Shown here piece after piece: positions 47,694 to 57,490 of a stretch of 64,000 nt of DNA. Made by a program: the position numbers and the translations under genes. Source of the stretch: Pantoea sp. 18069 (GTDB lineage Bacteria > Pseudomonadota > Gammaproteobacteria > Burkholderiales > Burkholderiaceae_C); NCBI RefSeq assembly GCF_902706035.1, contig NZ_CACSJA010000009.1, positions 1-64,000 on the forward strand. The letters are read 5' to 3'. Position 1 is the stretch's first letter, and the number at the start of each line of letters is the position of its first letter. The notes under the pieces were generated by a model. That model worked only from the letters and a program-made list of their open reading frames with translations. It was not told the origin of the DNA and searched no databases.

Positions 47694-50105
47694 ATGTCAC
47701 GATTTCCTGTGAAGAAAGTCGCCGTGCTCGGCGCCGGAGTGATGGGCGCGCAGATCGCCGCCCATCTGGTCAACGTCAAGGTGCCGGTCATCTTGTTCGA
47801 CCTGCCCGCCAAGGAGGGCTCGAAGAGCGGCATCGCCGAAAAAGCGATTGCCAACCTCAAGAAGCTCAAGCCGTCGCCGCTGGGCCTCGCCGCCGACGCC
47901 GACCTGATACAGCCCGCGAACTACGAAGAGCACATGAAGCTGCTCAAGGGCTGTGACCTGGTGATCGAAGCCATTGCCGAGCGCATGGACTGGAAGACCG
48001 ACCTGTATCACAAGATCGCGCCTTTCGTCGCCAAGCACGCCATCGTCGCCAGCAACACGTCGGGCCTGTCGATCACCCAACTGGGCGAAGCCCTGCCCGA
48101 AGCCATGCGCGCGCGCTTTTGCGGCATCCATTTCTTCAATCCGCCGCGCTACATGCAGCTGGTGGAACTGATCGCCACGCCCGGCACCGACGCCGGCGTG
48201 GTCGATCAGCTCGAAGCCTTCGTGACCAGCACGCTGGGCAAGGGCGTGGTGCGCGCCAAGGACACGCCGAACTTCATCGCCAACCGCATAGGCATTGCCG
48301 GCATGCTGGCGACGATGAAGGAAGTCGAGAACTACGGCCTGAGTTATGACGTGGTCGACGACCTCACGGGCAAGAAGCTGGGCCGCGCCTCGAGCGGCAC
48401 GTTCCGCACGGCCGATGTCGTGGGCCTGGACACCATGGCCCATGTGATCAGGACGCTGCAGGACAGCCTGACTGTCGAAACCGACCCGTTCTACGACAGC
48501 TACGCGACGCCGCCGGTGCTCAAAAAGCTGTTGGAACTCGGTCAGCTCGGCCAGAAGTCGGGTGCAGGCTTCTACAAGAAAGTCGGCCGCGACATCCTGC
48601 GCTTCGAGCTGGAGAGCGAAGACTATGTGCCCGGCGGGCAAAAGGCCGACGAGGTCTATGCGCGCATGCTGAAAAAACCCGCGGCCGAGCGCCTCAAGCT
48701 CTTGCGCAACGCCGAAGGCGCGGCCGGGCAGTTTCTCTGGGCCATCCTGCGCAACAGCTTCCACTACGCGGCCGTGCACCTCGAAAGCATTGCCGAGAGC
48801 GCGCGCGACGTCGACCAGGCCATGCGCTGGGGCTTCGGCATGCGCCAGGGGCCGTTCGAGCTGTGGCAGGAAGCCGGCTGGCTCGAGGTCGCGAAGATGG
48901 TCCAGGAAGACATAGACGCGGGCAAGGCGCTGAGCCGCGCGCCGCTGCCGGCCTGGGTGTTCGAGGGCCCGGTGGCCGAGGCCGGCGGCGTGCACACGGC
49001 CGAAGGCTCGTGGAGCCCGGCGCGCAAGACCTTCGTCGCGCGCCGCGCGCTGCCGGTCTATGCGCGCCAGCTGTTTCCCGAGCGCCTGCTGGGCGAGGCA
49101 GGCGCGGGCTTCGAGACCGCGGGCACGACCATCAGCGAAACCGATGCGCTGCGCGTCTGGACGCTGGATGCTGAGGGTGACGACCGCGTGCTGATCGCCA
49201 GCATCAAGAACAAGATGCATGCGATCAGCCCGGCCGTGATGGAAGGGCTGATGGAAGCGCTGGAACTGGCCGAAGCCGAGTATGCTGCCATGGTCATCTG
49301 GTCGGGCGACGCGCCGTTCAGCGTGGGCGCCGACCTGCAGGCAACCATGCCGGCGTTCGTGGTCGGCGGCGCCGACGCCGTGGAAAGCATAGAGCAGGAG
49401 TTGCAGCAGCTGATGCTGCGCCTGCGCTATGCGCAGGTGCCGGTGGTGGCCGGCATCCACGGCATGGCGCTGGGCGGGGGCTGCGAGCTGGCCGTGCACT
49501 GCGCGCGCCGCGTGGCCCACATGGAAAGCTATATCGGCCTGGTCGAAGTCGGCGTGGGCCTGGTGCCGGGCGCGGGCGGCCTGACCTATATCGCGCGGCG
49601 CGCGGCCGAGAATGCGGCCACGTCTACGGGCAAGGACCTGTTGCCGTTCCTCACGGAAGGCTTCACAGCCGCAGCCATGGCCAAGGTCGGCACCAGCGCG
49701 CTCGAATCGCGCCAGCTCGGCTATCTGCTCGACAGCGACCTGGTCGTCGCGCACAAGGACGAAGTGCTGTTCGTCGCGCTCAATGAAGCCCGGGCCCTGG
49801 CCGCGGGCGGCTGGCGCGCGCCGCACAAGCGGCTGTTCCCGGTCGCCGGGCGCAGCGGCATTGCGACCATACGCGGCTCGCTGGTCAACATGCGCGACGG
49901 CGGCTTCATCAGCGACCACGACCAGTACATCGCGACGCTGATTGCCGAAGTGGTCTGCGGCGGCGACGTCGACGCGGGCACGCTGGTCAGCGAGGAATAC
50001 CTGATGCAGCTCGAGCGCAAGGCGTTCTGCGGGCTGATCGCCCACCCCAAGAGCCAGGAGCGCATCCTGGGCATGCTGTCCACCGGCAAACCTCTGCGAA
50101 ATTGA
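47694..50105 (+). CDS. 3-hydroxyacyl-CoA dehydrogenase/enoyl-CoA hydratase (FadN-like)
   Basis: A ~803-aa bifunctional beta-oxidation enzyme. The NAD-binding motif VAVLGAGVMGAQIAAHLVN is N-terminal, with hydroxyacyl-CoA dehydrogenase segments (SNTSGLSITQLGEALP, IHFFNPPRYMQLVELI). The crotonase domain is C-terminal (about residues 500-700; FSVGADLQ, GIHGMALGGGCELAVHCAR). This is the reverse of classical FadB and the same as the FadN type. The start at 47694 (MSRFPVKKVAVLG) fits homologs; ATG 47682 is possible. Confidence 0.92.
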   Translation: MSRFPVKKVAVLGAGVMGAQIAAHLVNVKVPVILFDLPAKEGSKSGIAEKAIANLKKLKPSPLGLAADADLIQPANYEEHMKLLKGCDLVIEAIAERMDWKTDLYHKIAPFVAKHAIVASNTSGLSITQLGEALPEAMRARFCGIHFFNPPRYMQLVELIATPGTDAGVVDQLEAFVTSTLGKGVVRAKDTPNFIANRIGIAGMLATMKEVENYGLSYDVVDDLTGKKLGRASSGTFRTADVVGLDTMAHVIRTLQDSLTVETDPFYDSYATPPVLKKLLELGQLGQKSGAGFYKKVGRDILRFELESEDYVPGGQKADEVYARMLKKPAAERLKLLRNAEGAAGQFLWAILRNSFHYAAVHLESIAESARDVDQAMRWGFGMRQGPFELWQEAGWLEVAKMVQEDIDAGKALSRAPLPAWVFEGPVAEAGGVHTAEGSWSPARKTFVARRALPVYARQLFPERLLGEAGAGFETAGTTISETDALRVWTLDAEGDDRVLIASIKNKMHAISPAVMEGLMEALELAEAEYAAMVIWSGDAPFSVGADLQATMPAFVVGGADAVESIEQELQQLMLRLRYAQVPVVAGIHGMALGGGCELAVHCARRVAHMESYIGLVEVGVGLVPGAGGLTYIARRAAENAATSTGKDLLPFLTEGFTAAAMAKVGTSALESRQLGYLLDSDLVVAHKDEVLFVALNEARALAAGGWRAPHKRLFPVAGRSGIATIRGSLVNMRDGGFISDHDQYIATLIAEVVCGGDVDAGTLVSEEYLMQLERKAFCGLIAHPKSQERILGMLSTGKPLRN

Positions 50106-50210
50106 CCCCCTGAGCGGCTGGCGCCGGATGGCCGGCCCCCGCTTCCCCCCAAGGGGGACGGCAGCCTCGGTGCGGGGCGGCCCTTCCTCGATGCCACTGA
50201 ATTGGGCCAT
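50106..50210 (-). repeat. GC-rich dispersed intergenic repeat, family C, copy 2
   Basis: Starts directly after the stop of the FadN-like gene. On the minus strand it matches copies at 42101 and 58588, including GGAAGGGCC, GCACCGAGGCTGCCGT and GCCGCTCAGGGGG at the gene-proximal end. Hairpin potential suggests a role at mRNA 3' ends. Confidence 0.75.
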
Positions 50211-50255
50211 GCCGGTTTCAAAGGCTATGCATAGCTGATACGTTGAAGGAATGAC

Positions 50256-51452
50256 ATGAAACAGATCCAGGACGCCTATATCGTCGCCGCGACGCGCACG
50301 CCCATCGGCCGCTCGCACAAAGGCTTTTTCCGCAACTACCGGCCCGACGACCTGCTGGCCCAGGCGCTCAAGAGCGCGCTGGCCCAGGTGCCGGGGCTGG
50401 ACCCCGCGAGCATCGAGGACATCGTCTGCGGCTGCGCGATTCCCGAAGCCCAGCAGGGCCTGAACGTGGCGCGCATCGCGGCCGTGCTGGCCGGCCTGCC
50501 GACCAGCGTCGGCGGCATCACCGTCAACCGCTTCTGCGCTTCGGGCCTGTCGGCGGTGCAGATGGCCGCCGACCGCATCCGCGTGGGCGAAGCCGATGTG
50601 ATGATTGCCGCTGGCGTAGAAAGCATGAGCATGGTGCCGATGATGGGCAATGCGCCCAGCCTGTCGCCCAGCATCTTCGATCGCGATGGCGACGTGGGCA
50701 TAGCGTACGGCATGGGCCTGACGGCCGAGAAGGTCGCCCAGCAGTGGAAGGTCAGCCGCGAAGCGCAGGACGCGTTCGCGCTGGCTTCGCACCAGAAGGC
50801 GCTCGCGGCCCAGGCCGCAGGCGCGTTTGCCGACGAGATCACGCCCATCGAAGTCACCGACCGCGCGCTGAACCTGGCCACGGGCGAAGTTGCGCTCAAC
50901 ACGCGCACGGTGTCGCTTGACGAAGGCGCGCGCCCCGACACCAGCCTCGAAGGCCTGGCCAGGCTGCGCACGGTGTTCGCGGCGCGCGGCTCGGTCACGG
51001 CCGGCAACAGCTCGCAGACCAGCGACGGCGCGGGCGCGCTGATCCTGGCCAGCGAGTCGGCGATCAAGCGCTACGGCCTGACGCCGCTGGCGCGCTTCGT
51101 GAGCTTTGCGAGCAAGGGCGTGCCGCCGGCGATCATGGGCATAGGCCCTATCGAGGCGATTCCCGCGGCGCTGCGCTACGCGGGCCTGAGCCAGCAGGAC
51201 ATAGACTGGTTCGAGCTCAACGAAGCCTTCGCGGCGCAGTCTCTGGCGGTGATCAACACGCTGGGCCTGGACCCGTCCAAGGTCAATCCCATGGGCGGCG
51301 CGATCGCGCTGGGCCACCCGCTGGGCGCGACCGGCGCGATCCGCGCCGCGACGGTGGTGCATGCGCTGCGTCGCAACAATCTCAAGTACGGCATGGTGAC
51401 GATGTGCGTGGGAATGGGGCAGGGGGCTGCGGGCATCTTTGAACGGGTGTGA
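50256..51452 (+). CDS. Acetyl-CoA C-acyltransferase (3-ketoacyl-CoA thiolase)
   Basis: A 398-aa thiolase performing the last step of beta-oxidation. The nucleophilic Cys is in VNRFCASGLSAVQ (about residue 92), the His in GHPLGATGA, and the second Cys in TMCVGMGQGA. GAAGGAATGAC precedes the start at 50256. It follows the FadN-like gene across a 150-bp gap with a repeat, so co-transcription is likely but not certain. Confidence 0.93.
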   Translation: MKQIQDAYIVAATRTPIGRSHKGFFRNYRPDDLLAQALKSALAQVPGLDPASIEDIVCGCAIPEAQQGLNVARIAAVLAGLPTSVGGITVNRFCASGLSAVQMAADRIRVGEADVMIAAGVESMSMVPMMGNAPSLSPSIFDRDGDVGIAYGMGLTAEKVAQQWKVSREAQDAFALASHQKALAAQAAGAFADEITPIEVTDRALNLATGEVALNTRTVSLDEGARPDTSLEGLARLRTVFAARGSVTAGNSSQTSDGAGALILASESAIKRYGLTPLARFVSFASKGVPPAIMGIGPIEAIPAALRYAGLSQQDIDWFELNEAFAAQSLAVINTLGLDPSKVNPMGGAIALGHPLGATGAIRAATVVHALRRNNLKYGMVTMCVGMGQGAAGIFERV

Positions 51453-51460
51453 AATATGTC

Positions 51461-51553
51461 GCCCCCACGCTTGCTCGCTTCGCGTAGCTGCGCGCTGGGG
51501 GGCGCTGCCCCCCAGGGGGGCCCGCGCCGCCTCGGGGCGGCCCGGCGGCGGCT
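51461..51553 (-). repeat. Diverged single copy of the ~90-bp repeat, family B
   Basis: On the minus strand this resembles the units at 24288-24548; shared blocks include GCAAGCGTGGGGGC and CCGCCGCCGGGCCGCCCC. It occupies most of the gap between the thiolase and thioesterase genes. Confidence 0.7.
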
Positions 51554-51607
51554 CGCAGAGTCACCAAAACGACCGCATCCACCCCTTCGTTCATCGACAC
51601 TGGCTCC

Positions 51608-52432
51608 ATGACCATGACCCATCCTCTTGATTTGGCGCTGCAGCTGCAGCCTGTGTCCCCAGGGCAGCACGAAGGACAGACCAGCCCCGGCTACTGGAAT
51701 ATGGTGGGGCCGTTTGGCGGCATCACCGCTGCCACTTTGGTCAAGGCCGTGATGGACCACCCGCAGCGGCTGGGCGAGCCGCTGTCGCTGACGGTGAACT
51801 ACGCGGGCGCGCTCACGGCCGGGGCGTTCACGCTGCAGGTCACGCCGGTGCGCACCAACCGCTCGACCCAGCACTGGACGCTGTCGGTGCTGCAGACCGA
51901 TGCCGAAGGCGAACTCGTGGTCACGACCACGGCCACCGTGGTGACGGCGGTGCGCCGCGAGACCTGGAGCATCTCCGACGAGCCCATGCCCGAGGTGGCC
52001 GCGCCCGGCGACCTGCAGCGCATCGCGCCGGGCTTTGGCGTCGAGTGGCTTTCGCGCTACGAGATGCGGCCGGTGCAGGGCGGCTTGCCCAAGGACTGGG
52101 ACGGCGCGCAGGCCCCGAGCCTGTCGCAGCTGTGGATGCGCGACGATCCACCGCGCCCGCTCGATTTCTGCGCGCTCGCCGCACTGGCCGATGTATTCTT
52201 TCCGCGCGTCTGGTTGCGGCGCGCGCGCCAGGTGCCCGCGGGCACGGTGTCGATCACGGTCTACTTCCACGCCAGCCAGGCCCAGTTGCAGACCACGGGC
52301 ACGGGCTATGTGCTGGGCCAGGCCCGGGGCCAGGAGTTTCGCAACGGCTTTTTCGACCAGACGGCCCAGCTGTGGAACGAGGCCGGCTACCTGCTCGCGA
52401 GCAGCCACCAGATTGTCTATTTCAAGGAATGA
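51608..52432 (+). CDS. Acyl-CoA thioesterase (double hot-dog, TesB-like)
   Basis: A 274-aa protein resembling the double hot-dog acyl-CoA thioesterases: NMVGPFGGITAATLVKAVMD near the N-terminus and a second domain ending LLASSHQIVYFKE. It could release CoA from acyl intermediates during beta-oxidation. ATG 51614 is an alternative start, and neither has a strong ribosome site. Its stop overlaps a possible ATG of the next gene. Confidence 0.85.
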   Translation: MTMTHPLDLALQLQPVSPGQHEGQTSPGYWNMVGPFGGITAATLVKAVMDHPQRLGEPLSLTVNYAGALTAGAFTLQVTPVRTNRSTQHWTLSVLQTDAEGELVVTTTATVVTAVRRETWSISDEPMPEVAAPGDLQRIAPGFGVEWLSRYEMRPVQGGLPKDWDGAQAPSLSQLWMRDDPPRPLDFCALAALADVFFPRVWLRRARQVPAGTVSITVYFHASQAQLQTTGTGYVLGQARGQEFRNGFFDQTAQLWNEAGYLLASSHQIVYFKE

Positions 52433-52440
52433 TCAACGCC

Positions 52441-53226
52441 ATGACGGTTACCACCACCTCCGATATTCTTGTGCACACCGAAGACGGTGTCTGCACGCTC
52501 ACGTTCAACCGGGTCGCGAAGAAGAACTCGATCACCCAGGCCATGTATGGCGCGATGGCCGATGCACTGGCCGCGGCGCGTGGCGATGCCGCGGTGCGCG
52601 TGCTGGTGTTCCAGGGCGACCTGGCGATCTTCAGCGCCGGCAACGACCTGGGCGACTTCCTCAATGCGTCCGCCAACAGCCTCGGCGGCGAAACGCCGGT
52701 GATGCGCTTCATGCACCAGCTCGTGGATTTCCCCAAGCCCGTGATTGCCGCAGTCTGCGGCCCGGCCGTGGGCATTGGCACCACCTTGCTGCTGCACTGC
52801 GATCTGGTCTATGCGGGCGACAACGCGGCTTTCTCGCTGCCATTCGTGAACCTGGGCCTGTGCCCCGAGTTCAGCTCCAGCCTGCTGCTGCCCCAGCTCA
52901 TGGGCTACCACCGCGCGGCCGAAGCGCTGCTGCTGGGCGAGCCGTTCCTGGCCGAAGCCGCGCTCGAAGTCGGCCTGGTCAACCGCGTGGTGCCGCCCAG
53001 CGAGTGCAATGCGCTGGCCCAGCGCCAGGCGCGCAAGCTCGCGGCCAAGCCGCTCGCAGCGCTGGTCGAGTCCAAGCGGCTGATGAAGTCGGGCCAGGCG
53101 GCGTTGGTGCGCACTCGCATGGCCGAGGAAGGCGAGAGCTTTGGCCGCATGCTGCACGAGCCCGCGGCGCGTGAAGCGGTATCGGCCTTCATGGAAAAGC
53201 GCCACCCCGACTTTTCTCGGGTCTGA
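52441..53226 (+). CDS. Enoyl-CoA hydratase/isomerase family protein
   Basis: A 261-aa crotonase. Oxyanion-hole segments are in FQGDLAIFSAGNDLGDFL and AAVCGPAVGIGTTLLLHCDL; LPFVNLGLCPEFSSSLLLP replaces the usual catalytic Glu region, with Glu in CPEFSSS. AAGGA at 52424-52428 lies twelve bases before the ATG at 52441; ATG 52429 overlaps the previous stop but leaves no spacing to that site. Last gene of the fatty-acid locus. Hydratase or isomerase specificity is not determined. Confidence 0.88.
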   Translation: MTVTTTSDILVHTEDGVCTLTFNRVAKKNSITQAMYGAMADALAAARGDAAVRVLVFQGDLAIFSAGNDLGDFLNASANSLGGETPVMRFMHQLVDFPKPVIAAVCGPAVGIGTTLLLHCDLVYAGDNAAFSLPFVNLGLCPEFSSSLLLPQLMGYHRAAEALLLGEPFLAEAALEVGLVNRVVPPSECNALAQRQARKLAAKPLAALVESKRLMKSGQAALVRTRMAEEGESFGRMLHEPAAREAVSAFMEKRHPDFSRV

Positions 53227-53395
53227 CGGCCAGAGATTCGCTTGGCTGACCTGTTGGCCTGGCGTCCATAGCTGTGTAATCAGGAAACGCTTGCAAGCAG
53301 ATGCATCAATCGAGGGGATTGGTTACTTTTATTGCGAGATGAAGGCGAATGTTGCCACATTGCTGTTTAGCATGGACGCTTTCCAAGGAGAGACC

Positions 53396-54025
53396 ATGGC
53401 CGTGCAGAACCCGTTTTTTGGCAAGCGTGAGAACGACAGCTTCACCCCCCGCAGCCCCGCCACTGGCATGGCATCGACCGGCAGCAGCTTTGGCGCAAGC
53501 CCGGCCGCTGGCCAGGGCAGCGCGAGCGCGGTGCCAGCCACCGCCAGCGCGGCCGCGCAAAGCCAAGGCGGCAGCCGGCTGATCGTCGGCCCCAACATCA
53601 AGCTCAAGGGCGTTGAAATCACCGACTGCGACACGCTGGTGGTCGAAGGCACGGTCGAGGCCACGATGGATTCGCGCGTGATCGAGATTGCCGAGCAGGG
53701 CGCATTCCACGGCACGGCCGAGATCGACGTCGCCGAAATCCGTGGCGTGTTCGACGGCACGCTGATCGTGCGCCAGAAGCTCGTGATCTACGGCACGGGC
53801 AAGGTCAGCGGCAAGATCCGCTACGGCAAGGTGGTGATCGAGGAGGGCGGCGAACTCACGGGCCAGATCGAGGCTGGTTCCTCGCCCAGGAACATTTCCA
53901 CGGCGCCGGGCAGCAGCGTGGTGACGGCATCGGCGAGCGCGCAACCCGCAGCGACTGCCGCAGCCGCATCCAGCCCGGCCTCGGTGGCCAGCCAGCCGCG
54001 CGTGGCGGCCGGTTTGCCCGCTTAA
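53396..54025 (+). CDS. Bactofilin
   Basis: A 209-aa cytoskeletal polymer-forming protein. The central ~105 residues form the bactofilin beta-helix (LIVGPNIKLKGVEITDCDTL, GTAEIDVAEIRGVFDGTL, GKIRYGKVVIEEGGELTGQI). It is flanked by Ser/Ala/Pro-rich disordered tails, the usual layout. AAGGAG five bases before ATG 53396 fixes the start. Bactofilins act in cell shape or in placing envelope machinery; the partner is not readable here. Confidence 0.92.
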   Translation: MAVQNPFFGKRENDSFTPRSPATGMASTGSSFGASPAAGQGSASAVPATASAAAQSQGGSRLIVGPNIKLKGVEITDCDTLVVEGTVEATMDSRVIEIAEQGAFHGTAEIDVAEIRGVFDGTLIVRQKLVIYGTGKVSGKIRYGKVVIEEGGELTGQIEAGSSPRNISTAPGSSVVTASASAQPAATAAAASSPASVASQPRVAAGLPA

Positions 54026-54104
54026 CTGCCGTTCGTTTCGCGGCAGCGCAAGCTGCCGCAGGAACTATGCGCCGCAACCCTGCATCGGGCGCTGCCTGAA
54101 GGCC

Positions 54105-54566
54105 TCAGGCCTTTGGTGCAGTGTTGCGCGCGATCGCCTGGCGCCAGGCCGCAATCTGGGCGTTCTCCGGCAGGGCCTGGGGCTTGCCTTCACTGTCGAT
54201 GGCGACATAGGTCAGCAAGGCTTCGGTCACCTTGACAAAGCGGCCCTGGTCGTGAAAACGCTCGGCATAGACTTCGACGTCCACCGTGACCGACGTGCGG
54301 CCCACGCGCTGCACGCTCGAATAGAACGACAGGATGTCGCCCACGCGCACCGGTTGCTTGAAAATGAATTCATTGACCGCCACCGTGACCATACGCGGCC
54401 CGAGGCGCGACGGCAGCACCGAGCCTGCGAGATCGACCTGCGCCATGACCCAGCCGCCGAAGATGTCGCCATTGGCGTTGACATCGGCGGGCATGGGAAT
54501 CACCTTGAGCACGAGATCCTTGTCTGCGGGCAATGGGTGGGGAGGAAGGTCTGGACGCGGAGGCAT
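54105..54566 (-). CDS. yciA: Acyl-CoA thioesterase, YciA-like
   Basis: A 153-aa single hot-dog thioesterase. The signature NANGDIFGGWVMAQVDLAG contains the catalytic Asn/Asp region; FIFKQPVRVGDILSFYSSV follows. It hydrolyses short to long acyl-CoAs in the cytosol. ATG 54566 is preferred to GTG 54572. It is convergent with bactofilin and divergent from the ABC exporter, whose start lies 38 bp away. Confidence 0.92.
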   Translation of the reverse strand: MPPRPDLPPHPLPADKDLVLKVIPMPADVNANGDIFGGWVMAQVDLAGSVLPSRLGPRMVTVAVNEFIFKQPVRVGDILSFYSSVQRVGRTSVTVDVEVYAERFHDQGRFVKVTEALLTYVAIDSEGKPQALPENAQIAAWRQAIARNTAPKA

Positions 54567-54604
54567 TGGCACAATCGGGAATATAACAACAGGAATTGTC
54601 CCCG

Positions 54605-56440
54605 ATGCGCCGTTCTGCCGAATCTCCCCAGGATTTACCCGTATCAGCTTCCCCGGCTTCCGGCGCCGACTGGGCTACGCTCAAGCGGCTGCTGCCTTAT
54701 CTGTGGGAATACAAGTGGCGGGTGCTCGCGGCCCTGCTGTTCATGGTCGCGGCCAAGGTGGCGAATGTGGGCGTGCCCGTACTGCTCAAGGAGCTGGTCG
54801 ACGCGCTCACGCTCAAGCCCGGCGACGCAGCCGCGGTGCTGGTCGTGCCCGCAGCCATGCTGCTGGCCTATGGCGCGCTGCGTTTTTCGACGGCGCTGTT
54901 CACCGAACTGCGCGACCTGGTGTTCGCCAAGGCCACGCAGGGCGCGGCGCGCAGCATCGCGCTGACGACCTTCGAGCATCTGCATGCGCTGAGCCTGCGC
55001 TTTCACCTCGAACGCCAGACCGGCGGCATGACGCGCGACATCGAGCGCGGCGTGCGCAGCACCGAGTCGCTGATCTCGTATTCGCTCTACAGCATCCTGC
55101 CGACGCTGATCGAGATGGTGCTGGTGCTGAGCATCCTGGCGCTGCGCTTCGACGTCTGGTTCGCGGTGATCACGCTGGCCGCGCTCGTGCTGTATGTGGT
55201 GTTCACGGTGCAGGTCACCGGCTGGCGCACGCGCTTTCGCCGCGAGGCCAATGCCCAGGAGTCGGCGGCCCACACCAAGGCCGTGGACTCGCTGCTGAAC
55301 TACGAAACTGTCAAGTATTTCAACAACGAAGCGTTCGAAGCGCGCCGCTACGACGAGAACCTTGAACAGCTGCGCCGCGTGCGGCTCAAGAGCCAGACCA
55401 CGCTGAGCCTGCTCAACGCCGGCCAGCAGATCATCATCGCCACCGCGCTGGTGGCCATCCTGTGGCGCGCCACGCAGGGCGTGGTCGACGGCCGGCTGAC
55501 GCTGGGCGACCTGGTCATGGTCAATGCGTTCATGATCCAGCTGTACATTCCGTTGAATTTCCTCGGCGTGATCTACCGCGAGATCAAGCAGAGCCTGGTC
55601 GATCTGGACCGGATGTTCGTGCTCATGGACCGCGAACGCGAAGTCGCCGACGCGCCCGATGCGCAGCCGCTGCAGACCGCTGGCTGCCCCGCGGTGCGTC
55701 TCGAAGACGTGCATTTCGCCTATGACCCCGCGCGGCCCATCCTGCGCGGCGTGAGCTTCGAGATTCCCGCGGGCAAGACCGTGGCCGTGGTCGGTCCTTC
55801 GGGCTCGGGCAAGTCGACGCTGGCGCGGCTGCTGTTCCGTTTCTATGACGTGCAGCAGGGCCGGGTCACGATTGCGGGCCGGGACATCCGTGGCCTGACG
55901 CAGTCCAGCGTGCGCCAGGCCATAGGCATCGTGCCCCAGGACACGGTGCTGTTCAACGACAGCGTCGAATACAACATCGCCTACGGCCGCCCCGGCGCGC
56001 GCCACGACGAAGTGGTGGCCGCGGCGCGCGCCGCGCGCATCCATGACTTCATCGCCGGCACGCCCCAGGGCTACGCGACGCGCGTGGGCGAGCGCGGGCT
56101 CAAGCTGTCGGGCGGCGAAAAGCAGCGCGTGGCGATTGCGCGCACCTTGCTCAAGAATCCGCCCATCCTGATCTTCGACGAAGCCACCTCGGCGCTGGAC
56201 TCGGCCAACGAGCGCGCGATCCAGGCCGAGCTGCAGAGCGCGGCGCGCAACAAGACCACGCTGCTGATCGCCCACCGCCTGTCGACGGTGGTCGATGCGC
56301 ACGAAATCCTGGTGCTCGACGCCGGCGAGATTCTCGAGCGCGGCACGCATGGCCAGTTGCTGGCGCTGGGCGGGCGCTATGCGCAGATGTGGGCGCTGCA
56401 GCAAAGCCAGTCGGTCGCCGAGGGCGTGGCGCTGGCCTGA
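54605..56440 (+). CDS. Atm1-type ABC exporter (heavy-metal/glutathione-conjugate class)
   Basis: A 611-aa half-transporter with an N-terminal six-helix permease domain (about residues 25-330) and an ATPase domain with Walker [17 protein letters not shown], signature [13 protein letters not shown] and Walker [13 protein letters not shown]. The segment [20 protein letters not shown] is characteristic of the Atm1/HMT1 class, which exports glutathione-linked sulfur or metal species. ATG 54605 is preferred; a TTG lies nine bases upstream. Confidence 0.9.
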   Translation: MRRSAESPQDLPVSASPASGADWATLKRLLPYLWEYKWRVLAALLFMVAAKVANVGVPVLLKELVDALTLKPGDAAAVLVVPAAMLLAYGALRFSTALFTELRDLVFAKATQGAARSIALTTFEHLHALSLRFHLERQTGGMTRDIERGVRSTESLISYSLYSILPTLIEMVLVLSILALRFDVWFAVITLAALVLYVVFTVQVTGWRTRFRREANAQESAAHTKAVDSLLNYETVKYFNNEAFEARRYDENLEQLRRVRLKSQTTLSLLNAGQQIIIATALVAILWRATQGVVDGRLTLGDLVMVNAFMIQLYIPLNFLGVIYREIKQSLVDLDRMFVLMDREREVADAPDAQPLQTAGCPAVRLEDVHFAYDPARPILRGVSFEIPAGKTVAVVGPSGSGKSTLARLLFRFYDVQQGRVTIAGRDIRGLTQSSVRQAIGIVPQDTVLFNDSVEYNIAYGRPGARHDEVVAAARAARIHDFIAGTPQGYATRVGERGLKLSGGEKQRVAIARTLLKNPPILIFDEATSALDSANERAIQAELQSAARNKTTLLIAHRLSTVVDAHEILVLDAGEILERGTHGQLLALGGRYAQMWALQQSQSVAEGVALA

Positions 56441-56503
56441 CCCGGATCGCAGCAGGCATAGGCGCGAGGATGGAGAATCGATTTTTTTGCTGAGCCTTGC
56501 GCC

Positions 56504-57445
56504 ATGAAACCTGTACTGCTTGCACTGAACCATCTTTCCCCCGCGCACCTGGACCAGCTGGCCCGGGCGTTTCCCATGCTGGAGCTGGTCAACCAGCCGG
56601 ATGTGACGAAGTGGCATGCGACCATCGCCGCGGTCGGCGAGCGCGTGCAGGCGGTGCTGACGCTGGGCTCGTCAGGCTTGAGCGCGGCCCATATGCAGGC
56701 CATGCCCGCATTGACGCTGGTCTGCGCGCTGGGCGTGGGCTATGAAAACATCGACGTCGCGCATGCCCACGCGCAGGGCATTGCCGTCGGCAATGGCGCA
56801 GGCACCAACGACGAGTGCGTTGCCGACCATGCGATGGGGCTGATGCTGGCGTCGATGCGCGGCATCGTGCGCCTGGACGGCCTCACGCGCGCCGGTGTCT
56901 GGCGCACGGCCTTGCCTATTCCGCCCCATGTCTCGCACAAACGCCTGGGCATTGTCGGCCTGGGCACGATAGGCGCGCGCATCGCCCAGCGCGCGCTGGG
57001 CTTCGAGATGGAAGTCGGCTACCACAACCGCCGCGCGCGCGAAGGCGTGGCCTACCGCTACTTCGACGATCTGCTGGCGCTGGCGACCTGGGCCGATGTG
57101 CTGCTGGTGGCCATTCCCGGGGGGGCCGAGACGCGCCACCTGGTGAATGCCCAGGTGCTCGACGCGCTCGGCCCGAACGGCCATCTGGTCAACATCGCGC
57201 GCGGCAGCGTAGTCGACACGGCCGCGCTGGCCGCCGCGATCCGTGCGGGCCGCATTGCCGGTGCAGGCCTCGATGTCTACGAAAGCGAGCCGCTGCCGCC
57301 GGCCGAACTGCTCGATCTAGACGCCGTGGTGCTCACGCCCCATGTGGGCGGCTGGTCGCCCGAAGCCGTGCAGGCGTCGGTGGACCGTTTTGTGGCCAAT
57401 CTGCGTTGCCATCTGGAGGGAAGGCCGCTGGTGTCGCCGGTTTGA
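56504..57445 (+). CDS. D-isomer-specific 2-hydroxyacid dehydrogenase
   Basis: A 313-aa NAD(P)-dependent dehydrogenase. The Rossmann motif GIVGLGTIGARIAQRALG is central. Catalytic Arg lies in NIARGSVVDTAAL, Glu in GLDVYESEPLPP and His in TPHVGGWS. Glyoxylate or hydroxypyruvate reductase activity is likely, but specificity is not certain. It converges with the TRAP binding-protein gene, with a hairpin between, so a link with the imported substrate is possible. Confidence 0.88.
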   Translation: MKPVLLALNHLSPAHLDQLARAFPMLELVNQPDVTKWHATIAAVGERVQAVLTLGSSGLSAAHMQAMPALTLVCALGVGYENIDVAHAHAQGIAVGNGAGTNDECVADHAMGLMLASMRGIVRLDGLTRAGVWRTALPIPPHVSHKRLGIVGLGTIGARIAQRALGFEMEVGYHNRRAREGVAYRYFDDLLALATWADVLLVAIPGGAETRHLVNAQVLDALGPNGHLVNIARGSVVDTAALAAAIRAGRIAGAGLDVYESEPLPPAELLDLDAVVLTPHVGGWSPEAVQASVDRFVANLRCHLEGRPLVSPV

Positions 57446-57450
57446 GACGA

Positions 57451-57471
57451 GGGCGGCGACACGCGCCGCCC
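57451..57471. terminator. GC-rich hairpin between convergent genes
   Basis: GGGCGGCG (57451-57458) and CGCCGCCC (57464-57471) form a perfect 8-bp stem with loop ACACG. No T-run follows on either side, so it may act as a weak or factor-assisted terminator, or as an mRNA 3'-end stabiliser, for both converging genes. Confidence 0.45.
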
Positions 57472-57490
57472 GCAGTCGCTCAGAGCGCTC

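Noticed and set aside
47697..51362. A 1221-codon antisense open frame
   Set aside because: It is a shadow of the high-GC FadN-like and thiolase genes. It has no recognisable domains and crosses an intergenic repeat.
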